36,429 nt of DNA from Fragilaria crotonensis. Its lineage: Eukaryota > Bacillariophyta > Fragilariophyceae > Fragilariales > Fragilariaceae. Of the stretch, positions 8,721 through 18,735 are shown in pieces. Position numbers and translations under genes: made by a program. The stretch is from assembly GCA_022925895.1 (NCBI GenBank), contig JAKSYS010000635.1, positions 1-36,429 on the forward strand, read 5' to 3'. A model generated the notes under the pieces. It made no database searches. It was given only the letters and a program-made list of their open reading frames with translations, and was not told the DNA's origin. Within the stretch, counting starts at the first letter, position 1; every line of letters begins with the position of its first letter.

Positions 8721-10148
8721 TCAGGCGTCTTTCCTATCGATTGTGAAGAATTCTGGGTTCGTAGTCATCACGTCTGCGACTCCTCTCGTCATCTGTTGCA
8801 CCTGGATTCTGATATAACGCATGAACGTCTGACTTCGCCATCGCCCAATAAGCTGAATCGTTTCTGCCGGTACGCCCGCCAGGAACATCGCCATCGCTGC
8901 GCCCGCTCTGAGTGAATGCGTCCCAATTCTGCTTGCCGGGAAACCGAGTCGTCCTTCTCCATACTGAATGGCTGCCGCGCGCAGGTGCCGTAACACCTCC
9001 CCGACGTAATCGTCGTCACGCGTCCCCGACGCGAAAGTTGCAACCAGGTTCATCGGTCGCGTCGCCACATCTTTCCACCGCGTCTCGTCCAGATCATACG
9101 AAGAAATGCGCGACACCAACTCAGCTAAAGCTCGAACCGGGCACAGTCCCGCCTCCGGCTTTGTCTTCGTTCGATGCTGCGTAACTGTTACTCCGCGGTC
9201 GCCATTCTTTTGCGTCCGATTGGTGACAGAAACGGTATCTGCATTCACCAAAGCAGATTCGTGAGGAGCGCCGTCTATCGTCTTGCCATTTCGTCGGAAT
9301 ACGATATCCCCTATCTGCACGGTCTTCGTCCTCCTGGATCCGCTCGCCTCAGAATACTCGCACGAACGCATCGCAAAGAAAAAGGCTCCCGTCACGAGCT
9401 GGCCAATCGCCCGGTGCGTCTCAGTCGTTTTCACCTTCGCCACCATCTCGACCACTGCCGCCGGCAATGCTTGTCGCTGGCTGGGCTCGGGATTGTCCAA
9501 GGCGTATCCTCTCAATTGTGCAGCCAAAAGTGGGTCGAGTCGTCCTCGAGAATCGTGTGCGGGACTGCCAAGTTTGTTAGCCCGATAGGTCTGCACCACG
9601 CCGTCGATGGCGGCACGAACTGTGCCCGCCTTCCGTCCAACGCGAGATCCATGAGTGTGTCCGGTACGCTGCGTCGACGGCCGTCCTTCGTCCCGGTCGT
9701 CTGCGCCTCCCGTCCATCCTTCCCTGATCGCAGCGGCGAATCCTGTGAAAACTTCGATTCGCTCCTCGGGCTTGAGTCGAAGAAGGAAGGGGTCATTCTC
9801 GTTCCCGATTTCACCGAGGAAACTCTGGAACCTTCGCCAGCTGCGATCCCGCTGGGCGCGGGTCTCGATGGTAAAGGCTGAGTCTTGGGCAGTAGCTGCA
9901 GCAGCGAGCCAACGTCCGTAACGATCTTCTCCGGGAGCGAAACAACAAGTCGAAAGTCCTGTGGAATTTGGTGAGCGAAATTTTTCTTGATCAATTCGAC
10001 GACCTCCAAATCCCCTAAATCGAAATCTCGCGACAGCACGTCGGCGACCGCGTTTTCCTTGCCAGGGAACCATTGTGAATAGTGCGTCAACTCGTGGTCG
10101 ATCATGTACCGAGCCATCGTCCGCGCGATGGCCAGATGCAGTGGGCAT
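8721..10148 (-). CDS. Tyrosine recombinase of element 2
   Basis: A 475-residue frame with a true ATG at 10148. The first 65 or so residues overlap RNase H codons and may not be essential; the recombinase proper appears to start near GEDRYGRWLAAAA (about 73). All catalytic residues are present: Arg261 in FFFAMRSCEYSE, His411 and Arg414 in THSLRAGAAMAM, Trp437 in LIGRWRSQ, and Tyr445 in FMRYIRIQ. It should integrate the circular DNA copy of the element and act at the B1/A2 junction. It lies -1 to the upstream polymerase frame and overlaps it by 637 bases. Compared with element 1 it keeps the HxxR histidine. Confidence 0.92.
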   Translation of the reverse strand: MPTASGHRADDGSVHDRPRVDALFTMVPWQGKRGRRRAVARFRFRGFGGRRIDQEKFRSPNSTGLSTCCFAPGEDRYGRWLAAAATAQDSAFTIETRAQRDRSWRRFQSFLGEIGNENDPFLLRLKPEERIEVFTGFAAAIREGWTGGADDRDEGRPSTQRTGHTHGSRVGRKAGTVRAAIDGVVQTYRANKLGSPAHDSRGRLDPLLAAQLRGYALDNPEPSQRQALPAAVVEMVAKVKTTETHRAIGQLVTGAFFFAMRSCEYSEASGSRRTKTVQIGDIVFRRNGKTIDGAPHESALVNADTVSVTNRTQKNGDRGVTVTQHRTKTKPEAGLCPVRALAELVSRISSYDLDETRWKDVATRPMNLVATFASGTRDDDYVGEVLRHLRAAAIQYGEGRLGFPASRIGTHSLRAGAAMAMFLAGVPAETIQLIGRWRSQTFMRYIRIQVQQMTRGVADVMTTNPEFFTIDRKDA

Positions 10149-12025
10149 TCATCTCCGAAACTCGATCGAGCAATCCACCCCGTCGCTGATGAACTGTCAC
10201 CTTGGCAAAGGACGACGTCATCCTCGACCCACGGCTCCCCAGCTTGATGCTCCACCCAAACCCCGACCAGAGCTGCAAGGAACTCAAGGCAGTTGAGGGA
10301 ACCCCGGCCAATCCAATCCGGCGGCAGGAGCAGGCGCCAGGCGATTCCACTTTGAAGACCGTAGCCCCCCATCCCTTGGGGGCACGCGTCCACTCGAACA
10401 ATCCGAGTCGGCCAACGGAAAACGAGACGGTTTATCGAGATGCCTTTCGCTGCAGCGTCCAAGAATGTTTCCCACAGCTTTAAGTCGGCTACCTGAGAAT
10501 TCGAGAGCTTTACCAAGCCGCACGCTTGGGCTCGCTCGCTGGCTCGATAAAGTCGTCCGAGGAAAGGTCGCGAGTTCGGAACCACGTAAGCCGCGTGATT
10601 TAAACGGCCAATCGTGGTCTCAAGCTCCTTTGCATGGGCCCTTCGTCCGGGCAGGGACCCCAACCGTTGGAGCTCGTTCACCCAGACGAGACGCTTGTCC
10701 GTTGGAGGCGAGACCTTGAAAGAGCGAGTGTTAACGTCCCATCCGAGGATCGTTTTCCTTTCGGACGCCTTAGCCTCTGCGAGGAACTTCGAGGCAGCAA
10801 GGAGGTCGTCTCTCGGAAACGATTCTGGCGCCCGCTCGTCTACAGGCCGTCCCACCAGGTGCATCGCGAGAGGTAGGACTGCCTCCGCTTTCTCTTCATC
10901 CCGGGCCAGGAAAACACCGAAGAGATCGTCGAGGTAGCACTCAAACTTCGCCAGACCGTCGTCCACGGGGTCTTCGACTGACATCGTGAACGCTTTCCCA
11001 AATTCGTCACCTGGGTCGACGTGTCCTCTGTCGTTGTCCACTGCTTCACTCGTCCGAAGGATCTTTTGCTGGGGAGCGCTCCACACAGTGGGGTCCCAGT
11101 CACTCCTCCTCACGAGGTGGTTTGCCAGGTCAGTGATCACTTCTGAGATGTTGCTCCACTGCGACGGGTTTGGTGCCCCTCCGAACGTCATCCGTAAGGC
11201 CACCAGTAGCATGCCCACTGTGCTAGTGCAGGACTTGAGCGCCGTCTTCGCTTTGAGGTGAACCCGCCTGTACGCCGACTTGAAATCGACCTTTGTAATC
11301 AACAACCTGTCGCTCGGGAACCGCCTCCGCAGTTTGCACGTATAGTGCAAAAAACGGAGCAACGCCCGACCGAATCGAGCTGGTGTAAGTCTGTCCGCGT
11401 CCACCCGATCATTGACGCTCCGTCTCGTTCCTCGAGTTGCGTTAAAGGACTGATCGTGCGTAAGTCTGAGCTTCGTCTCCTTAGCTCCGTCGGCTCCTAC
11501 AGTCGACTGCGACACCACCCCCAACGGCGCCACCTCGCAGTGAGGCAGCTCAAGGGCAGCTTCCTTTGGTAGCGGGAGTTGCCATCCGCGTCTTACTTCG
11601 TCCTTTAGCATGTCGAGCAGCTTGGCCTCGTGGCCCCGGGCCGATTTATGATTGCCGCGGGCCAAGCAGGCGGCGACGTCCGTGAGACGCTCCGCGTCGG
11701 AAATGTCGCGAAGAGGGAATTCCGCCCCGTCGGTGATGCGCTCCGAGAAAGCTGACCACAGGGGATGACGCGAGAGCAGCGGGGCCAGTACGTGAGCCGG
11801 CCGGAATTCCGAGCCGGGCGAAATCGTCGAAAAAGGTTGCGCAGCGAGGGCAGCACGTAAGTCCCCTGAGTAGCGTCGAAGGACGGCGAGATTATTGGCG
11901 GCAGCAGCTGGCGTCCATTCGAAGACAAAAGCGGTGTGGTGCGTACTCGGTTGGGGGGCGTCGAGAATCGCGCGGAACCGTCCGGGAGGGTCGACAAAGG
12001 TAACGGCGGGAAAACGACGCCGCAA
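9512..12025 (-). CDS. Reverse transcriptase-RNase H of element 2
   Basis: An 837-residue frame that opens at a TTG; the first ATG is codon 139 (11611), yet the conserved segment RGNHKSARGHEAKLLD lies before it. The protein is therefore probably made by a -1 shift from gag. Reverse transcriptase motifs: Asp247 in ITKVDFKSAYRRV, FGGAPNPSQW (about 281-290), YLDD with Asp366 and Asp367, and KTILGWDVNT (about 424-433). RNase H acids: Asp546 (RVDACPQGMGG), Glu581 (LNCLEFLAAL), Asp610 (CQGDSSSATGW) and Asp662 (KENAVADVLSR). The final 130 or so residues overlap the recombinase frame and are probably not functional. Confidence 0.92.
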   Translation of the reverse strand: MRRRFPAVTFVDPPGRFRAILDAPQPSTHHTAFVFEWTPAAAANNLAVLRRYSGDLRAALAAQPFSTISPGSEFRPAHVLAPLLSRHPLWSAFSERITDGAEFPLRDISDAERLTDVAACLARGNHKSARGHEAKLLDMLKDEVRRGWQLPLPKEAALELPHCEVAPLGVVSQSTVGADGAKETKLRLTHDQSFNATRGTRRSVNDRVDADRLTPARFGRALLRFLHYTCKLRRRFPSDRLLITKVDFKSAYRRVHLKAKTALKSCTSTVGMLLVALRMTFGGAPNPSQWSNISEVITDLANHLVRRSDWDPTVWSAPQQKILRTSEAVDNDRGHVDPGDEFGKAFTMSVEDPVDDGLAKFECYLDDLFGVFLARDEEKAEAVLPLAMHLVGRPVDERAPESFPRDDLLAASKFLAEAKASERKTILGWDVNTRSFKVSPPTDKRLVWVNELQRLGSLPGRRAHAKELETTIGRLNHAAYVVPNSRPFLGRLYRASERAQACGLVKLSNSQVADLKLWETFLDAAAKGISINRLVFRWPTRIVRVDACPQGMGGYGLQSGIAWRLLLPPDWIGRGSLNCLEFLAALVGVWVEHQAGEPWVEDDVVLCQGDSSSATGWIARSSFGDECPLHLAIARTMARYMIDHELTHYSQWFPGKENAVADVLSRDFDLGDLEVVELIKKNFAHQIPQDFRLVVSLPEKIVTDVGSLLQLLPKTQPLPSRPAPSGIAAGEGSRVSSVKSGTRMTPSFFDSSPRSESKFSQDSPLRSGKDGREAQTTGTKDGRRRSVPDTLMDLALDGRRAQFVPPSTAWCRPIGLTNLAVPHTILEDDSTHFWLHN

Positions 12026-14703
12026 GGCAAACGAGGGAGGGGAACAAGCGACTTACGTGGGGTGGGTGCAGGTTGCGGCGTCGTCCGTAACGTGGCAAGT
12101 TGCGTCGTCGTCCGTAACGTGGCAAAAGGACTTGTCTGGGTCGCGGCGGGGTCAGGTGGCGCGTCCGGCTTGTGCGTCGTCGTCTTGAGCATATCGAAGC
12201 GATGCGTCGGTGTCACAGCTGATGCTGATGTCGCTGTCGCCGTTGCATGGGACGTCGGACGAGCGGAAAAAGGCGAATGCGAACGAGCTGGGGCGCCCGG
12301 CGACGTGGTGCGAGCACTCGTACGGGCGAGGTGAGCGGGCGGTGGGGCTGGCGGGAGACCGTCGGCCCCCGCGACGTGGCGATAGTGGTCGAACTTGGCC
12401 CGTGGCGAAGCATACAGCCGTGCCGCGGCCGAGCGTGCAAGTAGTTCGTTGTGAGCTTTGCCTACATTCGTGTGCGGGAGCGTCCACGTTTCCTTTGGTA
12501 GGAAATTGTACGCAGTATCGGAGTTTCCTACTAGTTTGGGTTTCTTTGCTGCGTCTGCTGGCTGCCGACTCGGCATGCGTGCCCTACAGGACTCGATCCA
12601 TTTCCCAAGCGCGGTCGACTGCTCGCCCGTCAAGGCCACATGCGACGCCCGGAAGAAGCACGATTCGTTGCACACGCCGTTCAAGTGGTAGCGGCAGCAG
12701 AGGTTCGGGACTGGCGCCTCCTTGGCGTGGTCCAGAAATACTTGCCAAACGTCCCGACTCGTGAGCTTGAAAAGGCGTCCACTGGGGTTTCGGACTGCGT
12801 TCGTCGGGTAGGAGCTCCCACCCTTGCCCGATGCGCCTCCTCCGCTCGTCGCGGCGCGCGTGGCGTCCGCAGGACCTAGTTTTGCCTTTAAGGACGGGCA
12901 CAACGGAGGAAGGAACATGCCATCTTCCAGGTGCTGCCGCTCGGCCTGGAAATCGAATAAGGTCGTGTTGACCGCGTCGATGTGTCCGCAACTGGCGCAG
13001 GATGTAAGATACTGCTGGATGCGTCTTTCGACGAACCACCCGAGGCGGCTCGGAGCGGTGGCGTCCTGAAAAGCGAGACGTCTGAGATTTGCGACCGTGG
13101 TCCCACCGGTCCGAGTTAAGAAATGAACCCACGAACCCAACATCAGCGTGATCGGCGCTGCTGAACCGAATATGAGCTCCGTCACGCCTGCCATATTCTC
13201 GAACAGTTCGGCCAGAGCGCGAAAGTCGCGAGGCACCACGTGGCGTACGAGGGTCAGCTTCTTAATGTCCTTATCCGACAAACCCGTCGTCGAATCGGCC
13301 ACCTTCAGCTGCATCCTCATTAGGTCGTCCACGGCGTCAGAGTCGTCCGCACCACCCGTCAGCGACTTCTTCTCAAGGGGCTGAGGGCCGCACGAGAACA
13401 AGCTGAAGGCTTCGGGCCGATCGTTCGTAGTTGCAATAAAGGATGCCATCCGCACCGCCGAGCAGAAACCGGATGGCAACCATACGTCAAGCCCCAAGCG
13501 GGTCTTCAGGTGGTGATGCAAGTGCTGAGCCACGTAGGCTGCATTCGTTAGTCCCAAGATCTCCGTGTAAGTCTCCACCGGCGACGATCTCGACGCTCCG
13601 TCACCATCCCTCTCCGATGCGAACAAAATCATTTGTTGGGTGGTGATCGGGAAGGCGTCGAAACCTTTCTTCGGTGCAGTCATAGCGGCTCCTTTCGCAG
13701 TCGCTTGGATCGCGAGCGCGTTCGCTAAGTTCGTCCACACTTCCACCCCCACCGCGTCGACTCCGCGGGGAGCGGCCTCGCGAGCTGGGGAGCTCTCCTG
13801 CGCCGGCGTGGCTAGGGTCGGCAACAAGTAACGTCGATGGATACCGCTCGCCCAACGATCCGCTCGCTTGCTAAATGCAAGTCCCGTCCCTACTCCCTTC
13901 GCGCCTCCTTGGAATACTGTGGCGCGTTGGGTTGCATGATTCCAAAGCCAGATCGGGACGTAGGCTGCCTTCTTCGCCACAGGGGACTCGACCGGGTCAT
14001 GACCGGCCGCTCGCGCTCTCTTCCTGATCGCGTCGATCGCTATGAGGCAGAACTCGCCCGCGTCCGACGTGTACGCCCTCATCAGTGCCGCCACGAGGAA
14101 ACCCGGGAGCGGGAGTACGTTAGGCAGCACGATTGCGGCCCCCACTCCCGCCTCCGGGTCAATGTCGTCATTGTCCTCGTCGCTGTCCGTGAACAAGTCG
14201 GTGTCGTAGTCTTTTGGTTTCTTCGTTTTCTTGGCGCCTTTCTTCGCTTTTCCTTTACCTTTTGTCTGTCCTTTCGATCCTCCCAGAAGCTCCTTAGCTT
14301 TAGGGTGAGTAAGTGCGACGTCCCCAATCTCCGACCAATGGACCATTCTAGACCACTCGTAATTGAACCCGGTCTGTTGGTCGTACGTCCCCGTTTGACT
14401 AAGTACCACGGTAGCGGCGGTACTGCCGGCACCAATGAGCGCCCAAATGTCTGCGTCGTCGTCGTCGTCGATATCGTCGTTTCCATCCTGATGAACATGG
14501 TGGATCGTTTGAAAATCGCCGCCCTCGTGAGCGATGAGATGTCCAATTTTGGGAGAGCAGAACCGTCGAAAACCCGCCACGGTGTTAAGTGCCTGCGCGT
14601 GACGGTCTGCAAACGTGTCGACGGCGTCCCATTGATCGAGATCCTGAAAAACGTCCGCCCATGTCTTAGTAGTGTTATCGTCGTCGTGATCCGAAGTCGG
14701 CAT
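11605..14703 (-). CDS. Gag-like ORF1 of YR retrotransposon 2
   Basis: A 1032-residue frame with ATG at 14703, 21 bases inside repeat A1. It is called Gag from position and from a zinc-knuckle-like C-X7-C-X3-C-X5-H (CRYHLNGVCNESCFFRASH) encoded at about 12640-12700. The N-terminal 170 residues contain an acidic Asp-rich run and a Lys-rich segment (about 145-165) that could bind RNA. After the knuckle comes a long Pro/Ser/Thr-rich tail that includes a short tandem repeat (ATLRTT twice, near 12085-12125). The last 140 codons overlap the polymerase frame, where the polymerase reading looks more conserved. It stops at TAA 11607-11605, four bases after a polymerase-frame ATG (ATGCTAA). Confidence 0.75.
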   Translation of the reverse strand: MPTSDHDDDNTTKTWADVFQDLDQWDAVDTFADRHAQALNTVAGFRRFCSPKIGHLIAHEGGDFQTIHHVHQDGNDDIDDDDDADIWALIGAGSTAATVVLSQTGTYDQQTGFNYEWSRMVHWSEIGDVALTHPKAKELLGGSKGQTKGKGKAKKGAKKTKKPKDYDTDLFTDSDEDNDDIDPEAGVGAAIVLPNVLPLPGFLVAALMRAYTSDAGEFCLIAIDAIRKRARAAGHDPVESPVAKKAAYVPIWLWNHATQRATVFQGGAKGVGTGLAFSKRADRWASGIHRRYLLPTLATPAQESSPAREAAPRGVDAVGVEVWTNLANALAIQATAKGAAMTAPKKGFDAFPITTQQMILFASERDGDGASRSSPVETYTEILGLTNAAYVAQHLHHHLKTRLGLDVWLPSGFCSAVRMASFIATTNDRPEAFSLFSCGPQPLEKKSLTGGADDSDAVDDLMRMQLKVADSTTGLSDKDIKKLTLVRHVVPRDFRALAELFENMAGVTELIFGSAAPITLMLGSWVHFLTRTGGTTVANLRRLAFQDATAPSRLGWFVERRIQQYLTSCASCGHIDAVNTTLFDFQAERQHLEDGMFLPPLCPSLKAKLGPADATRAATSGGGASGKGGSSYPTNAVRNPSGRLFKLTSRDVWQVFLDHAKEAPVPNLCCRYHLNGVCNESCFFRASHVALTGEQSTALGKWIESCRARMPSRQPADAAKKPKLVGNSDTAYNFLPKETWTLPHTNVGKAHNELLARSAAARLYASPRAKFDHYRHVAGADGLPPAPPPAHLARTSARTTSPGAPARSHSPFSARPTSHATATATSASAVTPTHRFDMLKTTTHKPDAPPDPAATQTSPFATLRTTTQLATLRTTPQPAPTPRKSLVPLPRLPCGVVFPPLPLSTLPDGSARFSTPPNRVRTTPLLSSNGRQLLPPIISPSFDATQGTYVLPSLRNLFRRFRPARNSGRLTYWPRCSRVIPCGQLSRSASPTGRNSLFATFPTRSVSRTSPPAWPAAIINRPGATRPSCSTC
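12067..12125 (-). repeat. Short tandem duplication in the gag tail of element 2
   Basis: The word cgtcgtccgtaacgtggcaa occurs twice, about 30 bases apart, within the Pro/Ser/Thr-rich end of gag. It encodes a repeated ATLRTT peptide. It keeps the frame. Confidence 0.75.
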
Positions 14704-14723
14704 ATCAGGTCTCTAGGCGGGCC

Positions 14724-14850
14724 AATTTAATTTCTAGATCTAGTCTTCGCCTTCGTCTTTCTCGTTGCCGTTCGTTGCGATTGTGATCGCTGCCTCACTT
14801 CCTGACGTTCGGCATCGGTCTGTCAGTCGTCCTTCCTCACGGACATCCCA
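14724..14850 (-). repeat. Split direct repeat A1 of element 2 (upstream end)
   Basis: A 127-base repeat identical, as far as seen, to 8315-8441. On the minus strand it is the 5' end of the element and precedes the gag ATG (14703) by 20 bases, so promoter signals may lie in it. Host sequence resumes at 14851 with acacgtagtactg. Confidence 0.9.
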
Positions 14851-15316
14851 ACACGTAGTACTGTACTACTCTGCCGGTAGTATGACATAGGTATTTTAGG
14901 TTTGCTACTAGTAGCGGATGTACTATGTCGTATGTCAAATCGTCATATTCCGTCCCGGGTTTAATTGGTTTTTTGGCGTCCATGTTTATCGGAACAATCT
15001 CCGATACAGAATTCAGCGATAGTGAATGCAGAGGGCAATACACAAGAAAGGCACAGAACCTTCTTTTCAGTGCCAAAATCAAATCAGATGCACGGTGGCA
15101 CATTTTCTGCGATTGTTTGAAGATTTTCTGGTGAAAATGTGAAAATGGGTGAACTCATGTGTCACTCGCCAATCCCATCATTCTTGTCGTATATGTTATA
15201 CAACATCCAATCCCGCGATTCCACGAAAATCGTAGACATTCTGATTTTCGAGTGATGATAGCTGAGCTCATATTGTGAGCCGCATTTGCCTGAATCAAGC
15301 AGATACCATTGAAATA
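14851..15316. other. Spacer between element 2 and the module-repeat gene
   Basis: No gene is seen. The first 80 bases are GTAC-type spacer. The remainder is mixed and would include the promoter of the gene that starts at 15317. No clear promoter word could be fixed. Confidence 0.5.
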
Positions 15317-17954
15317 ATGGACGACGGAAGAAGTCCTGCCGATGTCAATGTAGGGATGGTTGTTGGTTTTTTTCTCATTTGCCTTTCATCGTTAGTTTTG
15401 TTGCTTTTCTGCTGTTGTTACCGAGATTATGACAAGCGCACTAGAGGAGCTATCGGCAGCGATGAAAAGTGCTTGCCCACTGATGAAGAAAGGGGTCTTG
15501 ATCTCGTCGAGACTGACTCCTCGGGCTCCGAGTCGTCTAGAGATGTTTCAGCGTTGATCATGTTTCTGAAGGGTCAACAAGCTGGTATGGCAGAAGGATT
15601 CGAGAATGAGCCTCTTGACGCATATGCAATTGGATACATTGACGGTTCCCACTTCTCTTCCGAACGGAAAGAGGCGCTCACCGATGCTCAAGTCTTACAG
15701 CAAGCTAAAAAATTGGGCTACGGTGGACCTAGCGCCAACGCGTACGTCGAAGGTTTTCAAAACGGAGTCCGCAGTCGTATGTCCACCGAGTCACCCAATC
15801 AGCGACAGCGCTACGAATCTGGACTACTCAACGCAGAAGCACGAGGACTTCATGATATTGACCGCGAAGCGTATGCCAGAGGATATGCCGCAGGGGAAGC
15901 TTCGGGAGTGGGAGTAGAGAAAGAATCGGACGTCCTCCAGAAGGCGGAGTTTTCCGGTTTCACTGGATCCCATGCCGAGCTCTTTGCCGCTGGGTTTAGT
16001 GATGCTGTTAATGGTCTCAACGCCACAGACGTGCTCTCCCCAGCCGCTGCATTCCAGAAGGGCCTGTCCAATGCCGCCGCTCTCGGGTTGTCGGAGAATG
16101 AAGCCATCGAGCACGCAACTGGTTTTAGTGACGGTTATGGTTTAACTATTGTTGGTGACGGCACAAATACCCCGTCCAAGTCGGACATGTTTGCGAAGGC
16201 TTCAGACGCTGGCGTTGCTGGTGAGAGTGCTAAAAGTTATTGCGCTGGCTTCGAGGAAGGAGTCGACGAAGCCAGGATGGCTCGCAAGCATCTCATTCTG
16301 AAAGGGATGGATCGCGCTGAAAAATATGGTATGACGAACGATTCTCAGTCTGCTTTCGCAGTTGGATACAAGGACGGTTGCATGAATGCTTCAGCTGGAA
16401 AGGCCCCTCCTGGTGACCAAATGCTCAAGGAGACCTCCAGAAGTCTTCTGTTCTCCGACGACGATGCTGGGGCTTACATCCGCGGCTTCAGGGATGCCAG
16501 CGAGTCCAATTCAAAATGAACACTGCCAAACGAGTCGTGTTGCTGCCAGAAGCTCTCCTTGAGAAAGGCTTTCTTGAGGCCAAGGAGCAGGACAGCGATG
16601 ACGAGGCGGCAGCGCGCGCTGCAGGAATGCATGACGGGTACCGCCACGGTCTCACTGGCGGTGCATTGAAGACAAAGCAAGCTCTTCTCGCCAAGGCTGG
16701 AACAGCTGGATTTCAAGGCCATGATGCTGATATCTACTTGGCCAGTTTCCAGACGGGTGTCCTGCATGGTCATCAAGCGAGAGATGTCAATGCCTTGAAC
16801 GGTAGGCGTAAAGCTAGCGGACTTGGCATGTCCGGAGACGTCGCCCGCCTACTCGAGCGGCTATCGCGATGGATATGCACAAATGATCAGCGGAGATGAC
16901 CCAGCAGAACTTACCGAATCCGCTGTCAACAAGAGGGCTCAAAAGTTGGCACTGCTGCCACGTTGACAACCGCATACGTCAACGGATTCCAAGATGGCCG
17001 TCGCGACGGCAAGGAAATTGTCCATATCGGTCATACTTATTCAAATGGAGCTTCGTATGCGAAAGGCCTAATCGAGGCGAAAGAGCACAGAGTAGCCGGC
17101 GATATCTGCCATATCTTTGCATCTGGTTACAGTGAAGGGTACCAAATGGGAATAGACGGTAGTGACGCACTTACGGATGAAGATGTAATTGCGTCTGCTG
17201 GTGAGCATGAATTCAACGACAAGAAGTCTCGGGAGGCCTTCAGCGCTGGCTTCGCTGGTGGTTACGATGACGGCGTTGAGACTCGAAAGAAGCATGCCAA
17301 GAGAGTTCTCTCTCCTAACGGCGCTCTGGAAAGGGGTCTAACCAACGCAACTTCCAGCGGCCTGAAGGATGAGGCTGCAAATGCTTATGTTGGCGGGTTC
17401 AGCGACGGATACGCTGTTGGACTAGCCGGTCACCAATGCAGAACCGAGAGTCAGCTGATGGACTACGCGTCTGATCTCAATTTTTCAGGAAGAATAGGAA
17501 CCACTATACATCAGGCTTTCAAGAAGGATGGAAAGAAGGGTCTGCAGGGGCTGCGAATAGGAGTGTCGCAGGATTAAGCCCAGACGACGCGATGACGAAA
17601 GGCTATACCAAAGCAACGGTCCTTGGCATGCGGGGATCAACCGCTGATACATTTGGAAGTGGATACCGCGATGGCTATGCGGAAGGAATCAAACGCGTAT
17701 TGGATTCTTCAACAGCAGCCGATCTAAGCCGTGAAGAATTGGCGAACAACGCGAGAAGCCTAGGCTTCACGAAGACGAAACTGATGCATGCATATATTGC
17801 AGGACACCTTGTTGGTCAAAAGGATGGCGGCATAGTTGTTCGACACCATTCCTTGTGCGATGTTCACCTGTGCATATCGAACACCTGCACGACCTGTCGT
17901 CAGATGAAAGAGCCGGTCTTCCTTCACATCCCTCACGGATACAACCCTGTCTGA
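15317..17954 (+). pseudogene. Membrane-anchored protein of alternating Gly-aromatic modules, frame-disrupted
   Basis: The chosen start is ATG 15317. A short N-terminus is followed by one membrane helix (about residues 11-33, VGMVVGFFLICLSSLVLLLF), then CCC and basic residues, which suggests a cytoplasmic C-terminal body and possible acylation. The rest is about 18 modules of two alternating kinds: A, shaped like GLxxAxxxGLxxxxAxAYAxGFxDGY, and B, shaped like LxxKAxxxGFxGxxAxAYxxGFxxG. The frame changes near 16515, 16848, 16942 and 17560, and the module series continues across each change, so single-base indels explain it. Combined length is about 880 residues. The end is TGA at 17952-17954, and aataaaag lies about 15 bases on. 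The family is not recognised; adhesion or scaffold roles would be guesses. Confidence 0.7.
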
Positions 17955-18735
17955 GATGCCTGCTATCGTTAATAAAAGTCTAATTGAAATAGACTAGAGT
18001 CACCCTTGTCATGAATCATGTCCCCATCATGCTCGTACGATTCAGCGGAATTCCAAGACGGTCAAGCAATGATTTCATGGTACGACCTGGTAAGGGGTGA
18101 GATAGGTAGGCACTTCGATTCCACGACGTGTCATAGCCAAAGAACGACGAGTACGAGTACTCCTTCTGTATGTGGTACTTGCAGTACGACATGAGTACGG
18201 TTTCCTACAAATGGTTTTATTGTATACTCCGAGTGCATACGGCTGCTTGTCGCAGGTATCGTCAATATGAGTTACTCGGAGTAAAGTGATGATGGAGTAT
18301 GGAGTATGCTCGGAAGCTTGTCATGCAGGTGTGGAATCCTGACACTTTCAATGTCAAATTCCAACCACAGTCAAAGGTCAACGTGTCTTGTTCGCCTATT
18401 GCCCATTCAGACCATTGAGCAATGTAATGGTTCACGATACACCGGACTTCAACATTTCTCAATCTACTCACAAAGTAACGACGAAGCGGAAATTAGTGAG
18501 CATGTTGGAGAGCGCACTGCGAATCGCCAAATTTGTTTTTGTGAAGAAAATGGTTCTGAAGTACGAAGCACATACGAACAAACAAGATGTACCCGAAATT
18601 CGAAGGAATTTCTGCATCGACTACTTTATACCGCAGAAATTATTGTGCCATTCAATGCTATGTTACTATAGCCTCGTTTACGCAGTCTCACAAGCTACAA
18701 GCTACACATATGGGATGAATCAGTTGACGTCACAT
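17955..18735. other. Spacer, GTAC-rich, no gene seen
   Basis: It contains the likely 3' end of the module-repeat gene (aataaaag near 17973) and, at 18140-18310, many gtac and actcc words. The plus-strand open frames from 18306 and 18388 have no recognisable content; the second runs antisense through the cysteine-rich gene. Confidence 0.5.

Larger units (their letters stand above)
8141..14850 (-). mobile_element. DIRS-order tyrosine-recombinase retrotransposon 2 with split direct repeats
   Basis: Read on the minus strand, the order is A1 (14850-14724), gag, reverse transcriptase/RNase H, tyrosine recombinase, B1 (8598-8442), A2 (8441-8315), a 17-base spacer, B2 (8297-8141). No mismatch was seen between paired repeats. 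Three long overlapping frames are open, and the polymerase, RNase H and recombinase residues are present, so this copy could be active. Its repeats share no obvious sequence with element 1, and its Gag is much longer (1032 versus 625 residues), so it is a different family. No target duplication is visible, as expected for this class. GC content is higher than in the flanks. Confidence 0.92.

Noticed and set aside
8721-14703. Methyltransferase or hydrolase domain as in some DIRS or Ngaro elements
   Set aside because: No such motif was seen in any frame of either element. The ORFs are accounted for by gag, reverse transcriptase, RNase H and recombinase.
13837-14730. 297-residue plus-strand frame antisense to gag 2
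   Set aside because: It is a shadow of the long gag frame with no domain of its own.
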